This document shows, in pieces, positions 1 to 7,721 of a stretch of 7,721 nt of DNA; the stretch's first letter is position 1; the number at the start of each line of letters is the position of its first letter. The notes under the pieces were generated by a model, which searched no databases, had not been told where the DNA came from, and saw only the letters and a program-made list of their open reading frames with translations. A program made the translations under genes and the position numbers. The DNA comes from Brevundimonas sp. (GTDB taxonomy: Bacteria; Pseudomonadota; Alphaproteobacteria; Caulobacterales; Caulobacteraceae), in assembly GCF_031082345.1 (NCBI RefSeq), contig NZ_JAVHLH010000134.1, forward strand, positions 1 through 7,721, read 5' to 3'.

Positions 1-65
1 AGCTCCCCCGTCTCCTCCCTGTCGCGCAGCGATGGGGAGGGGGACCGCGAAGCGGTGGAGGGGCT
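1..65. repeat. Dispersed intergenic repeat with two hairpins
   Basis: Two back-to-back inverted repeats are visible. The first pairs bases 14-25 (CCTCCCTGTCGC) with 29-40 (GCGATGGGGAGG) around a 3-base loop; all 12 positions pair if two G-U wobbles are allowed as RNA. The second pairs ACCGC (44-48) with GCGGT (52-56) around GAA. Outer C-rich (3-9) and G-rich (57-63) flanks could close a larger fold. From memory, elements of this look (hairpin with GCGA..GCGATGGG, then GGACCGCGAAGCGGTGG and GGAGGGGC) are scattered between genes in Caulobacterales genomes; this could not be checked by search. It lies directly upstream of mod, so it may end upstream transcription or mark the left edge of the restriction-modification cassette. 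No clear T-run follows either stem, so it is not called a terminator. Confidence 0.6.
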
Positions 66-116
66 AGCGGCCGTCCCCCGCTTGCAACGCCCCCGCGAAC
101 CGGGCGATGACAGCCC

Positions 117-1670
117 ATGCCCACGCTTTCCTGGTTGACCCGCGACGAAGACCTCAAGACCGCCGGCCGCGCGCCCTATCGCCTGTTGCAGGAGGCGCCG
201 GAGCTGGGCCACGGCGACCCGGACACGGGCAATATGCTGATCCAGGGCGACAATCTGGAGGCGCTGAAAAGCCTGCTGCCCTTCTACGCCGGTCAGGTGA
301 AATGCATCTACATCGACCCGCCCTACAACACCGGCTCGGCCTTCGAGCATTACGACGACAGCCTCGAGCACAGCCGCTGGCTGGCGATGATGTGGCCCCG
401 GCTGGAATTATTGCGTGAGCTTCTATCCGAGGACGGTTCGATCTGGGTGTCGATCGATGACAACGAGGGGCACTATCTCAAGGTCGTCATGGACGAGGTC
501 TTCGGGCGGAAGAACTTTATAGGTAATGCAATTTGGGAGAAAGCTGACAGTCCGCGTATGGACGCCGTGACCTTCTCATATCGACACGACAACACGCTGT
601 GCTTTGCCCGGGACGCGGAGAAGCTGACGTGGAATCGGCTCACCGTCGACCAAGCACCCGCTCACTACGACAAGGTCGATGGAGAGGGCCGGCAATACTA
701 TCTGAAGCCCCTGCGCGCCATGGGAGGACAAGGCGACAGTCATGCCGCCCGCCCGACGCTCTACTACGCGCTTACAGCACCTGACGGCACTGAGGTATTT
801 CCCGTCCGCCAAGACGGATCGGATGGCGCTTGGCGATGGCGTAAAGAGAAGACCGAGGAAGAAAGCGACCGCATCGACTGGATTCAAGGCCGGGCCGGAT
901 GGACGCCGTACTATCGAATTTATGCGGACAGCGGATCAGGACGGCCCGCAGAAACTATCTGGCGTCAGGATGAGGTTGGCAGCAACCGGACTTCGAAGGC
1001 TGAGATTAAAGCGCTCTTTCCGGACAACTCGCCTTTCGGCACCCCCAAGCCTGAAGGCCTCCTCGAACGGATCATCCATATCGGTAGCAACCCCGGCGAC
1101 CTCGTCCTCGACTCCTTCCTCGGCTCCGGCACCACCGCCGCCGTCGCCCAGAAGATGGGCCGCCGTTACATCGGCATCGAAATGGGCGGCCACGCCGTTA
1201 CCCACTGTCAGCCACGCCTGACGAAGGTCGTGGACGGCGAACGGGGCGGCGTCTCGAAGGCCCGCAATTGGACCGGCGGCGGCGGCTTCCGCTTCTGGCG
1301 TCTCGGCCCTCCCGTGTTCGACGATGCGGGCCGGCTTACGGCCGACATCGTCTTCAACACGCTGGCCGCCCACGTGTGGTTCAGCGAGATGAACCGGCCC
1401 CTCGACCCCGAGGTCAAAGGCCCGCTGCTCGGCGTCCACGGCGACCGCGCCGTCGCCCTGCTCTACAACGGAGTGCTGGGCGACAAACGCCCCGCCGGCG
1501 GCAACGTCCTGACCCGCCAGACGCTGGCGATCATCCGCGAAGGACTTCCGTCCGATTTCGACGGCGACCTGATCGTCTATGGCGAACGCAGCGCCCTGAC
1601 CCCGGCCACCCTTGCGCGCGAGCGGATTGCCTTCCGCCAGACGCCCTATGATGTGAAGGCGCGCCGCTGA
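117..1670 (+). CDS. mod: Type III restriction-modification methyltransferase subunit (Mod)
   Basis: This is a DNA adenine-N6 methyltransferase of the beta class. It transfers a methyl group from S-adenosylmethionine to one strand of an asymmetric target and supplies target recognition for the Mod-Res complex. The 517-residue product has catalytic motif IV DPPYNTG at residues 67-73 and the AdoMet-binding motif DSFLGSGTT at 332-340. The IV-before-I order defines the beta class. Residues about 140-310 between them should be the target-recognition domain. A C-terminal extension (about 375-517) follows the AdoMet fold. It is shorter than EcoP15I Mod (about 645 aa), but many family members are of this size. 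An in-frame TGA at 108-110 makes ATG 117 the earliest possible ATG; the region from residue 11 on resembles the usual Mod N-terminus. No strong Shine-Dalgarno is seen. Bases 541-1020 are about 59% GC against roughly 70% just downstream, suggesting an imported recognition domain. Frame and motifs are intact. Confidence 0.95.
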   Translation: MPTLSWLTRDEDLKTAGRAPYRLLQEAPELGHGDPDTGNMLIQGDNLEALKSLLPFYAGQVKCIYIDPPYNTGSAFEHYDDSLEHSRWLAMMWPRLELLRELLSEDGSIWVSIDDNEGHYLKVVMDEVFGRKNFIGNAIWEKADSPRMDAVTFSYRHDNTLCFARDAEKLTWNRLTVDQAPAHYDKVDGEGRQYYLKPLRAMGGQGDSHAARPTLYYALTAPDGTEVFPVRQDGSDGAWRWRKEKTEEESDRIDWIQGRAGWTPYYRIYADSGSGRPAETIWRQDEVGSNRTSKAEIKALFPDNSPFGTPKPEGLLERIIHIGSNPGDLVLDSFLGSGTTAAVAQKMGRRYIGIEMGGHAVTHCQPRLTKVVDGERGGVSKARNWTGGGGFRFWRLGPPVFDDAGRLTADIVFNTLAAHVWFSEMNRPLDPEVKGPLLGVHGDRAVALLYNGVLGDKRPAGGNVLTRQTLAIIREGLPSDFDGDLIVYGERSALTPATLARERIAFRQTPYDVKARR

Positions 1671-1672
1671 TG
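1655..1672 (+). promoter_or_regulatory. Mod-Res translational coupling site with res ribosome-binding site
   Basis: The mod stop codon TGA (1668-1670) shares its last base with the res start ATG (1670-1672), giving TGATG. A purine stretch GAAGG at 1655-1659, inside the end of mod, sits 10 bases upstream and is a plausible Shine-Dalgarno. A ribosome finishing mod could restart on res, which would make Res synthesis depend on prior Mod translation. Coupling is inferred from the overlap, not shown. Confidence 0.6.
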
Positions 1673-4255
1673 CAGTTGAAACCCTATCAGGACGCCGCGA
1701 TCACGGTCCTTCGGGACTTTCTCGCCCGGGCGCAGGAAGTCGGCCCGGCCGCCGCCTATGCCGAGATCACGGCCCGCCCCGAAATCCGGGAGCGGCTCGG
1801 CCGCTACGCCAAACCCTACACCCCGCCCAAGGGTCTGGAGGACGTGCCCTACGTCTGCGTGCGGCTCCCGACCGGAGGCGGCAAGACGCTGCTGGCCGCC
1901 GAGACAGTGCATGTCGCGCGCGACGCGGGCCTGAACCGCGATTATCCGCTGGTGCTGTGGCTGGTCACCTCGACCGCCATCCGCGCCCAGACGGCGGACG
2001 CCCTGAACAACCATTGCCACCCCTATCGCGCCGCCCTGAACGAAGCCTTCGGCGGCAATGTGCGGGTGTTCGACATCGCCGACTTCGCCCAGGTCCGGCC
2101 GCAGGACCTGGGCGGAAACGCCTGCATCATCGTCGGCACCGTCCAGGCGCTGAAGGTCGAGAACACCGAGGGCCGCAAGGTCTACGCCCACCACGAGGAG
2201 ATGGAGGCGCATTTCAGCCGTCTGCCGTCGGCCCTGCTGGACGCCCATCCCGATCTGGAGCGTGACGCGGCCGGCAAGGTGAAATTCTCCTTCGCCAACC
2301 TGCTGCACCTGAACCGGCCGCTGATGATCGTGGACGAGGCCCACAACGTCGTCACCGGCCTGTCCGACATGATGCGGAAGCGGGTGAACCCCAGCGCCGT
2401 GGTCGAGTTCACCGCCACGCCCAAGGGGCGCAGCAACATCCTGTTCAACGCCACGGCCGCCGAGTTGAAGGCCGAGCAGATGATCAAGCTGCCGATCGTG
2501 CTTCAGGAGCACGCCAGTTGGCAGGGCGCCGTGGCCGGGGCGGTCGAGAAGCGCGCGGCGCTGGCGAAACTGGCCGAGGCGGACCGCGACTACATCCGCC
2601 CGGTCGCCTTGTATCAGGCCGAACCGAGGGACCGCGAGGTGACGGTCGAGGTGCTGAAGCAGCACCTGATCGACGACTGCAATGTGCCGAAAGACCGGAT
2701 CGTGGTCGCCACGGGCGATCAGCGCGGGCTGGACGGGATCGACCTGCGAGACCCCGCCTGCAAGATCGAGCACGTCATCACGGTTCAGGCGCTGAAGGAG
2801 GGCTGGGACTGCCCCTTCGCCTACGTCTTCTGCTCGGTCGCCGGGATCAAGAGCGCCACGGCCGTCGAGCAGTTGCTCGGCCGCGTGCTGCGGATGCCCT
2901 ATGCGACCCGCCGCAAGGCGGCGGAACTGAACAAGGCCTACGCCCACGTCTCCGAGCCGACCTTCTACGCCGCCGCCACCGCCCTGAAGGACGCCCTGAT
3001 CGACATGGGCTTCGAGGATGGCGAGGCCGAAGAGGCCATTGAACACCCGGAACTGCCGCTGGGCGAAGGCCTGCTGTTCGAGCCTGTGCCTGAACCGTTC
3101 CGCTTCGACTTTCCGGACACGCCCGAGGTGCGGGCCGCCTTCGCCGAAGCGGGCATCGCGCCGACCCCTTCGGCCTCTGGCGGCTTCACGCTGACGGCGG
3201 CATCCGTGGCGACGCCCGGCTTGGCCGCCGCCCTTATCAAGGCGGCCCCCACGGCGGCCGCCGCTCTCGCGCCCCGGCTCGCGCAACTCGCGCCTGCGGC
3301 GCGCGGCGAGGTCATGCGCGTGCCCCGCCTGATGACCGAGGTGCAGGGCGAGCTGGTTCTGGCCGATCTTGAGGAGCTGTTCGCCCTTCATGACTGGAAA
3401 CTGGCCGACAAGCCCGCCGAGGTGCCCGGTCTGGTCGACGCCCTGACCGAGACGGTGAACCGCTTCGAGCTCGATGTGCAGGGTGGTCGGGTCGTCTTCG
3501 GCCCCAGCGGCGCGACTCTGGAGATGTTCTCCGAGAGCGAGGTCGAGGGCTGGACTCCGCAGTTCCTCACCGCCTGGCTCGATCGCCAGATCGTCGCCTG
3601 GGATCTGGCGCAGCCGGATCGAGTCGGCTGGATCAGCGCGGTGGTCACGCGGCTGATCCGCGATCATGACCTGACCGTGCCGACCCTGATGAGGATGAAG
3701 TACGTCCTCGCCCGACGGCTGAAGACGCATATCGACGCGTTGCGTGAGGCGGAACGCCGGAGTGTGGCCCAGGAATTCCTCTTCGCGCCTGCGGCGCCCG
3801 TTCGGACCTTGGCCAGCGAGACCTTCGAGTTCCGCCTCGGCATGTACGACGATCAGCCCGCCTATCGGGGCGGCGAACGCTTCTCCAACCATTTCCTCGA
3901 CCGGGTTCCCGCCTTCGATGGAAAGGAGGGCGGGGAAGAAATTCAGTGCGCGCGGATGCTCGACAATCTCAAGGGCGTGAAGTGGTGGGTCCGGAATGTT
4001 TCCAAACACCCCAGCTCCTTCGGGCTCCAGACTTCAAAGGACCGCACCTACCCGGACTTCGTCGCCGAACTGGACGACGGCCGGATTTTCGTTGTCGAGT
4101 ACAAGGGCGCTGATCGATGGGCCGACGCGGCCGAAGATCGGGCCATCGGCGCCGCTTGGGAACGGGCGGGCGGCGGCCTCTACCTGATGGTGGGCAAGCG
4201 TGTGGAGGGGCTCGATATGCTGGGCCAGCTGCGCAAGAAGCTGGGACCGTCCTGA
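1670..4255 (+). CDS. res: Type III restriction endonuclease subunit (Res)
   Basis: This is the ATP-driven cleavage subunit of the type III enzyme. It works only in complex with Mod and cuts DNA near unmethylated, inversely oriented target sites after ATP-dependent movement along DNA. In the 861-residue product, a Q-motif-like start (LKPYQDAA, from residue 3) is followed by Walker A LPTGGGKT (66-73), DEAH (222-225), motif III TAT (248-250), motif V around 372-386 (LKEGWDCP) and motif VI QLLGRVLRM (401-409). Together these make a full SF2 helicase-like motor. The C-terminus carries a PD-(D/E)XK nuclease: PDF at 795-797 and EYK at 810-812, giving D796, E810 and K812, with E757 a possible upstream metal ligand. 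An Ala/Pro-rich stretch (about 495-550) probably forms a linker between motor and later domains. EcoP15I Res is about 970 aa, so this is a compact member. It overlaps mod by one base and ends 5 bp from a convergent gene. No frameshift or missing catalytic residue is seen. Confidence 0.95.
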   Translation: MQLKPYQDAAITVLRDFLARAQEVGPAAAYAEITARPEIRERLGRYAKPYTPPKGLEDVPYVCVRLPTGGGKTLLAAETVHVARDAGLNRDYPLVLWLVTSTAIRAQTADALNNHCHPYRAALNEAFGGNVRVFDIADFAQVRPQDLGGNACIIVGTVQALKVENTEGRKVYAHHEEMEAHFSRLPSALLDAHPDLERDAAGKVKFSFANLLHLNRPLMIVDEAHNVVTGLSDMMRKRVNPSAVVEFTATPKGRSNILFNATAAELKAEQMIKLPIVLQEHASWQGAVAGAVEKRAALAKLAEADRDYIRPVALYQAEPRDREVTVEVLKQHLIDDCNVPKDRIVVATGDQRGLDGIDLRDPACKIEHVITVQALKEGWDCPFAYVFCSVAGIKSATAVEQLLGRVLRMPYATRRKAAELNKAYAHVSEPTFYAAATALKDALIDMGFEDGEAEEAIEHPELPLGEGLLFEPVPEPFRFDFPDTPEVRAAFAEAGIAPTPSASGGFTLTAASVATPGLAAALIKAAPTAAAALAPRLAQLAPAARGEVMRVPRLMTEVQGELVLADLEELFALHDWKLADKPAEVPGLVDALTETVNRFELDVQGGRVVFGPSGATLEMFSESEVEGWTPQFLTAWLDRQIVAWDLAQPDRVGWISAVVTRLIRDHDLTVPTLMRMKYVLARRLKTHIDALREAERRSVAQEFLFAPAAPVRTLASETFEFRLGMYDDQPAYRGGERFSNHFLDRVPAFDGKEGGEEIQCARMLDNLKGVKWWVRNVSKHPSSFGLQTSKDRTYPDFVAELDDGRIFVVEYKGADRWADAAEDRAIGAAWERAGGGLYLMVGKRVEGLDMLGQLRKKLGPS

Positions 4256-4260
4256 CCCCC

Positions 4261-4962
4261 TCACACCTCCTCCTCCCAATCCTCCCCCATTTCCCGCCGC
4301 CACCCGCACCCCCGCTCGTGCTGCCGCTGCATCCCCCCGTCCGCGCTCCCCGGCGGCCGCGGCGGCCACAGCGCGCCGGCCTCATCCCAGTAGCGCTCCG
4401 CCCAGCCCCCGCTGACCCCGCGGGCGAAGTCCAGGGCCGCCTGTTCGGGGCCCAGCACCCGGGCGCGCCAGCGCAGGGCCGAGGCGGCCCAGCGGTCGCC
4501 GAGGTCGTAACCGGGGTCGCTCAGCAGGGCCTCGGCCATTTCCCGGGCGCGCGGCCCCCAATAGGCCTCCAGCCGCCGGGTCTCGGCCTCGCGCCAGGCT
4601 TTCATCGCCTCGGGCGAGGGCTCGGGCCGGGGCAGGGGCGGGGCGGCGCGGACGGCGCGGGCCAGCCGCTCGGCGTCGGCGATCAGGCTCGCCGCCGCTT
4701 CGGTCCGGCCCTCGTGGAGGGTCCGACCGACGCGGGCCAGCAGGGCCCTCAGCGCCTCGGCCGGGTGTTCGCTGCGCCTGACCGCCTCGGCGTGCTGCGT
4801 CCGCGTCCAGCCCTTGCGGGCGGCGCGCTTGCGGATGCCGTTGACCGTCAGATCCAGCCGGGCGGCGATCGAGGCGGCGCTCTCGCCGGCCAGATAGGCC
4901 TCCTGCGCCAGGGTCCAGGTCGGCTGGCCGGGAAACCGGCGAATGCGCGGCGGCTTGCTCAT
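4261..4962 (-). CDS. Helix-turn-helix protein of unknown function, downstream of rpoD
   Basis: I do not recognise this 233-residue protein as a named family. Residues about 15-54 form a likely helix-turn-helix: TWTLAQEAYLAGESAASIAA, then RLDLTVNGIRKRAARKGW. This resembles the N-terminal DNA-binding part of GcrA-like proteins and phage terminase small subunits, in which an aromatic-rich first helix precedes a turn and an Arg/Lys-rich recognition helix. The middle (65-105) looks helical and Ala/Arg-rich; 108-117 is a Pro-rich hinge; 118-195 is rich in Trp, Arg and Glu; and the last 30 residues are odd, ending WEEEV. There is no signal peptide or membrane segment, so it is probably cytoplasmic. 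Third codon positions are strongly G/C, supporting coding. Start 4962 was chosen because the in-frame alternative at 5112 would translate a low-complexity leader across the hexamer repeats. No good Shine-Dalgarno precedes either start. It follows rpoD on the same strand but behind a terminator, so it probably has its own promoter. A role as a regulator is only a guess. Confidence 0.75.
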   Translation of the reverse strand: MSKPPRIRRFPGQPTWTLAQEAYLAGESAASIAARLDLTVNGIRKRAARKGWTRTQHAEAVRRSEHPAEALRALLARVGRTLHEGRTEAAASLIADAERLARAVRAAPPLPRPEPSPEAMKAWREAETRRLEAYWGPRAREMAEALLSDPGYDLGDRWAASALRWRARVLGPEQAALDFARGVSGGWAERYWDEAGALWPPRPPGSADGGMQRQHERGCGWRREMGEDWEEEV

Positions 4963-5014
4963 GGAGGGAAGCGTAGCGCGCCGATGCGTCAGGATCGGAC
5001 GTAGGGCGCGCGCA

Positions 5015-5030
5015 TCTATCTTATAGACAA
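5015..5030 (-). promoter_or_regulatory. Possible -10 region and small palindrome for the HTH gene
   Basis: This is an AT-rich island in very GC-rich surroundings. On the minus strand it reads TTGTCTATAAGATAGA, with a -10-like TATAAG at 5025-5020, about 57 bases upstream of the ATG at 4962. It also contains the inverted repeat TCTAT-CTT-ATAGA (5015-5027), which could be a protein-binding site. No good -35 hexamer lies at the usual spacing; the minus-strand sequence there is the G-rich hexamer cluster. The promoter call is therefore weak. Confidence 0.3.
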
Positions 5031-5035
5031 CCCCC

Positions 5036-5101
5036 TGTCCCCCTCTCGTCCCCGTCTGTCCCGCCCCTGTCCCGCCGACAGGGACAAAACCGGCAGGGAC
5101 A
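5036..5101. repeat. Cluster of five TGTCCC/GGGACA hexamers
   Basis: TGTCCC occurs at 5036-5041, 5057-5062 and 5068-5073, and its complement GGGACA at 5081-5086 and 5096-5101, so five copies lie in 66 bp. The third and fourth face each other (stem TGTCCC/GGGACA, 7-base loop). The last two extend into a longer direct repeat, CAGGGACAAAACCGG versus CAGGGACAAACCGGG. The cluster lies between the rpoD terminator and the HTH gene. It could be an array of binding sites (operators) or simply a degenerate low-complexity tract. The spacing of the copies is irregular. Confidence 0.5.
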
Positions 5102-5120
5102 AACCGGGCCATTCCGGACG

Positions 5121-5148
5121 CGAAAAGGGCCCGGCGTCACCACCGGGC
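5121..5148 (-). terminator. Rho-independent terminator of rpoD
   Basis: On the minus strand, GCCCGG (5148-5143) pairs perfectly with CCGGGC (5134-5129) around an 8-base loop, followed by CCTTTTCG with four T residues (5126-5123). It lies 37 bases beyond the rpoD stop codon, in the right orientation to end the dnaG-rpoD transcript and separate it from the HTH gene. The stem is short and the T-run modest, so some read-through is possible. Confidence 0.6.
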
Positions 5149-5153
5149 ACCTG

Positions 5154-5181
5154 TTGCCTGCTGCCTGCTGCCTGCTGCCTG
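5154..5181. repeat. Four-copy 7-bp tandem repeat after rpoD
   Basis: The unit CTGCCTG is repeated perfectly three times (5161-5181), preceded by one copy with a single mismatch (TTGCCTG, 5154-5160). It starts four bases beyond the rpoD stop, between the stop and the terminator. A unit of 7 is not a multiple of 3, but the tract is outside coding sequence. It is likely a slippage-prone spacer that varies in copy number between strains. Confidence 0.8.
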
Positions 5182-5184
5182 GCC

Positions 5185-7146
<1,962 letters not shown>

Positions 7147-7155
7147 TCAGTCAAT

Positions 7156-7159
7156 CTCC
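7156..7159 (-). promoter_or_regulatory. Ribosome-binding site of rpoD
   Basis: The minus strand carries GGAG at 7159-7156, nine bases before the ATG at 7146. It fixes the rpoD start and gives this gene the clearest Shine-Dalgarno in the window. Confidence 0.7.
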
Positions 7160-7213
7160 GGATGGAGGGCTGATCAGGCCGTCCACCAATACAACGTGTG
7201 GCGAGGTCGTTTG

Positions 7214-7721
7214 TTACGAACTCGCGCTGTCTTCCCAAATCTCGCCGGTTTTGATCGCGCGACGCAGGACGTCGCGCTCGGCCTTGAGCCGGCGAAACGC
7301 CTCGTCCTGCCCCGGCACGCCACGCGCCGAAGTCAGGGCATCCTCCAGCGCCGCCACGCGGGTGAGCGCGTCGAACGCCTGCGACCATCGGATCCGCGCC
7401 TCGCCGAGGGGCTTGTCTGCGGCCAGGAAGGGCGCGCCGGACTTTGCCGCCGCCTTCTCGACCTCGTGCATCAAGACGCCATGACCCGATTGCGCCAGAT
7501 GGCGTCGGAGGGCCGCGGAGTCAAGGTCTTGCCCCGAGAAGCGCAGCCGCACCATCTCCTGCGCCAGCCCATCCAGCGCCGGATCGCCGAAGCCGTGGGC
7601 GGCGATGGCCTCGAGATGATCGTCCATCCGCTCGGGGTCGCCGCCGCCCTGGCCCACGGCGCCGCGCCCGTGGACCTGCTGGTCAAGGCCGCGGTCGGCA
7701 ACGCGATCTTCCTCGTCCTGG
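7214..7721 (-). CDS. dnaG: DNA primase DnaG, C-terminal part (5' end outside window)
   Basis: DnaG makes the short RNA primers for DNA replication. Only the last 168 residues are visible; the zinc-binding and TOPRIM catalytic domains lie beyond the right edge. The visible part should cover the end of the primase core and the C-terminal domain that binds the DnaB helicase. It ends with a Trp-containing helical segment (IRWSQAFDALTRVAALEDAL, about residues 110-129 of the visible part) and a charged helix before the closing EIWEDSASS and TAA. The identification rests on this alphaproteobacterial DnaG-like tail and on the position immediately upstream of rpoD, the standard dnaG-rpoD order; no catalytic motif is available to confirm it. 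The frame is open to the window edge, so the GTG at 7657 is an internal valine codon, not the start. Confidence 0.85.
   Translation of the reverse strand, partial: QDEEDRVADRGLDQQVHGRGAVGQGGGDPERMDDHLEAIAAHGFGDPALDGLAQEMVRLRFSGQDLDSAALRRHLAQSGHGVLMHEVEKAAAKSGAPFLAADKPLGEARIRWSQAFDALTRVAALEDALTSARGVPGQDEAFRRLKAERDVLRRAIKTGEIWEDSASS

Noticed and set aside
3..110. Open frame ending at TGA 108-110, which might be the 3' end of an upstream gene
   Set aside because: The frame reads through the two-hairpin repeat and gives Pro/Gly/Arg low-complexity sequence. It cannot be fully excluded without upstream sequence, but there is no positive support.
117..520. Phase-variable simple repeats at the start of mod, as in some pathogens' type III mod genes
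   Set aside because: I looked for tetra- or pentanucleotide runs or homopolymer tracts in the 5' part of mod and in its leader and saw none; the frame is continuous, so no switching by slippage is suggested.
1646..4009. A 787-codon open frame on the minus strand opposite res
   Set aside because: Antisense shadow: at about 70% GC, stop codons are rare in the complementary frame. The translation is Gly/Arg/His/Gln-rich without any domain, while the plus-strand frame carries the full set of Res motifs.
4117..5004. A 295-codon plus-strand frame overlapping the end of res and the HTH gene
   Set aside because: Pro/Gly/Arg-rich low-complexity product. The minus-strand frame here has normal amino acid make-up, a recognisable HTH and typical third-position GC bias.
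4963..5112. Longer start for the HTH protein at 5112 (50 extra residues)
   Set aside because: The extension would be encoded by the hexamer repeats and the AT-rich putative promoter, is Gly/Thr/Val low complexity, and has no usable ribosome-binding site.
7147..7213. Separate promoter for rpoD in the dnaG-rpoD gap
   Set aside because: The 67-bp gap has a TTGTAT-like hexamer and a CTGATCAG palindrome but no paired -35/-10 at a proper distance; the evidence is too weak to annotate.

Overview
The window looks like chromosome from a high-GC alphaproteobacterium, most likely Caulobacterales (Brevundimonas or Caulobacter-like). The evidence is the RpoD sequence style (653 residues, with the N-terminal region-1.1 pattern I associate with Caulobacter), the dnaG-rpoD gene order, the strongly G/C-biased third codon positions, and a hairpin-forming intergenic repeat at the left edge of a type I associate with this group. 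The genus is an inference from memory, not a search result.

Layout, left to right. Bases 1-65 hold a two-hairpin dispersed repeat, followed by about 50 bp of leader. Bases 117-4255 (+ strand) hold a complete type III restriction-modification operon: mod, a beta-class adenine-N6 methyltransferase, and res, an SF2 translocase fused to a PD-(D/E)XK nuclease. The two genes overlap by one base. Five bases beyond res, and converging on it, is a minus-strand gene (4962 to 4261) for a 233-residue helix-turn-helix protein of unknown function. The 222-bp gap upstream of that gene contains an AT-rich patch that could be a promoter, a cluster of five TGTCCC/GGGACA hexamers, a rho-independent terminator for rpoD and a four-copy 7-bp tandem repeat. 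Next on the minus strand is rpoD (7146 to 5185), the primary sigma factor. It is preceded by the 3' end of dnaG (primase), which runs off the right edge.

How the parts relate. dnaG and rpoD are the core of the 'macromolecular synthesis' block, linking replication priming to transcription initiation. The restriction-modification pair is accessory DNA-defence cargo beside this housekeeping block. Mod alone can protect host DNA, while Res needs Mod for target recognition, which fits the tightly coupled gene order. Both catalytic subunits keep all the key motifs I can check, so the system appears intact. The central target-recognition part of mod is clearly less GC-rich than the rest of the gene, which suggests a swapped specificity domain.

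I did not find a convincing new multi-gene system. The most open questions are the uncharacterised HTH gene with its unusual hexamer cluster, and the sequence specificity encoded by the atypical segment of mod. There is no RNA gene, CRISPR array, transposase or integrase that I can support.
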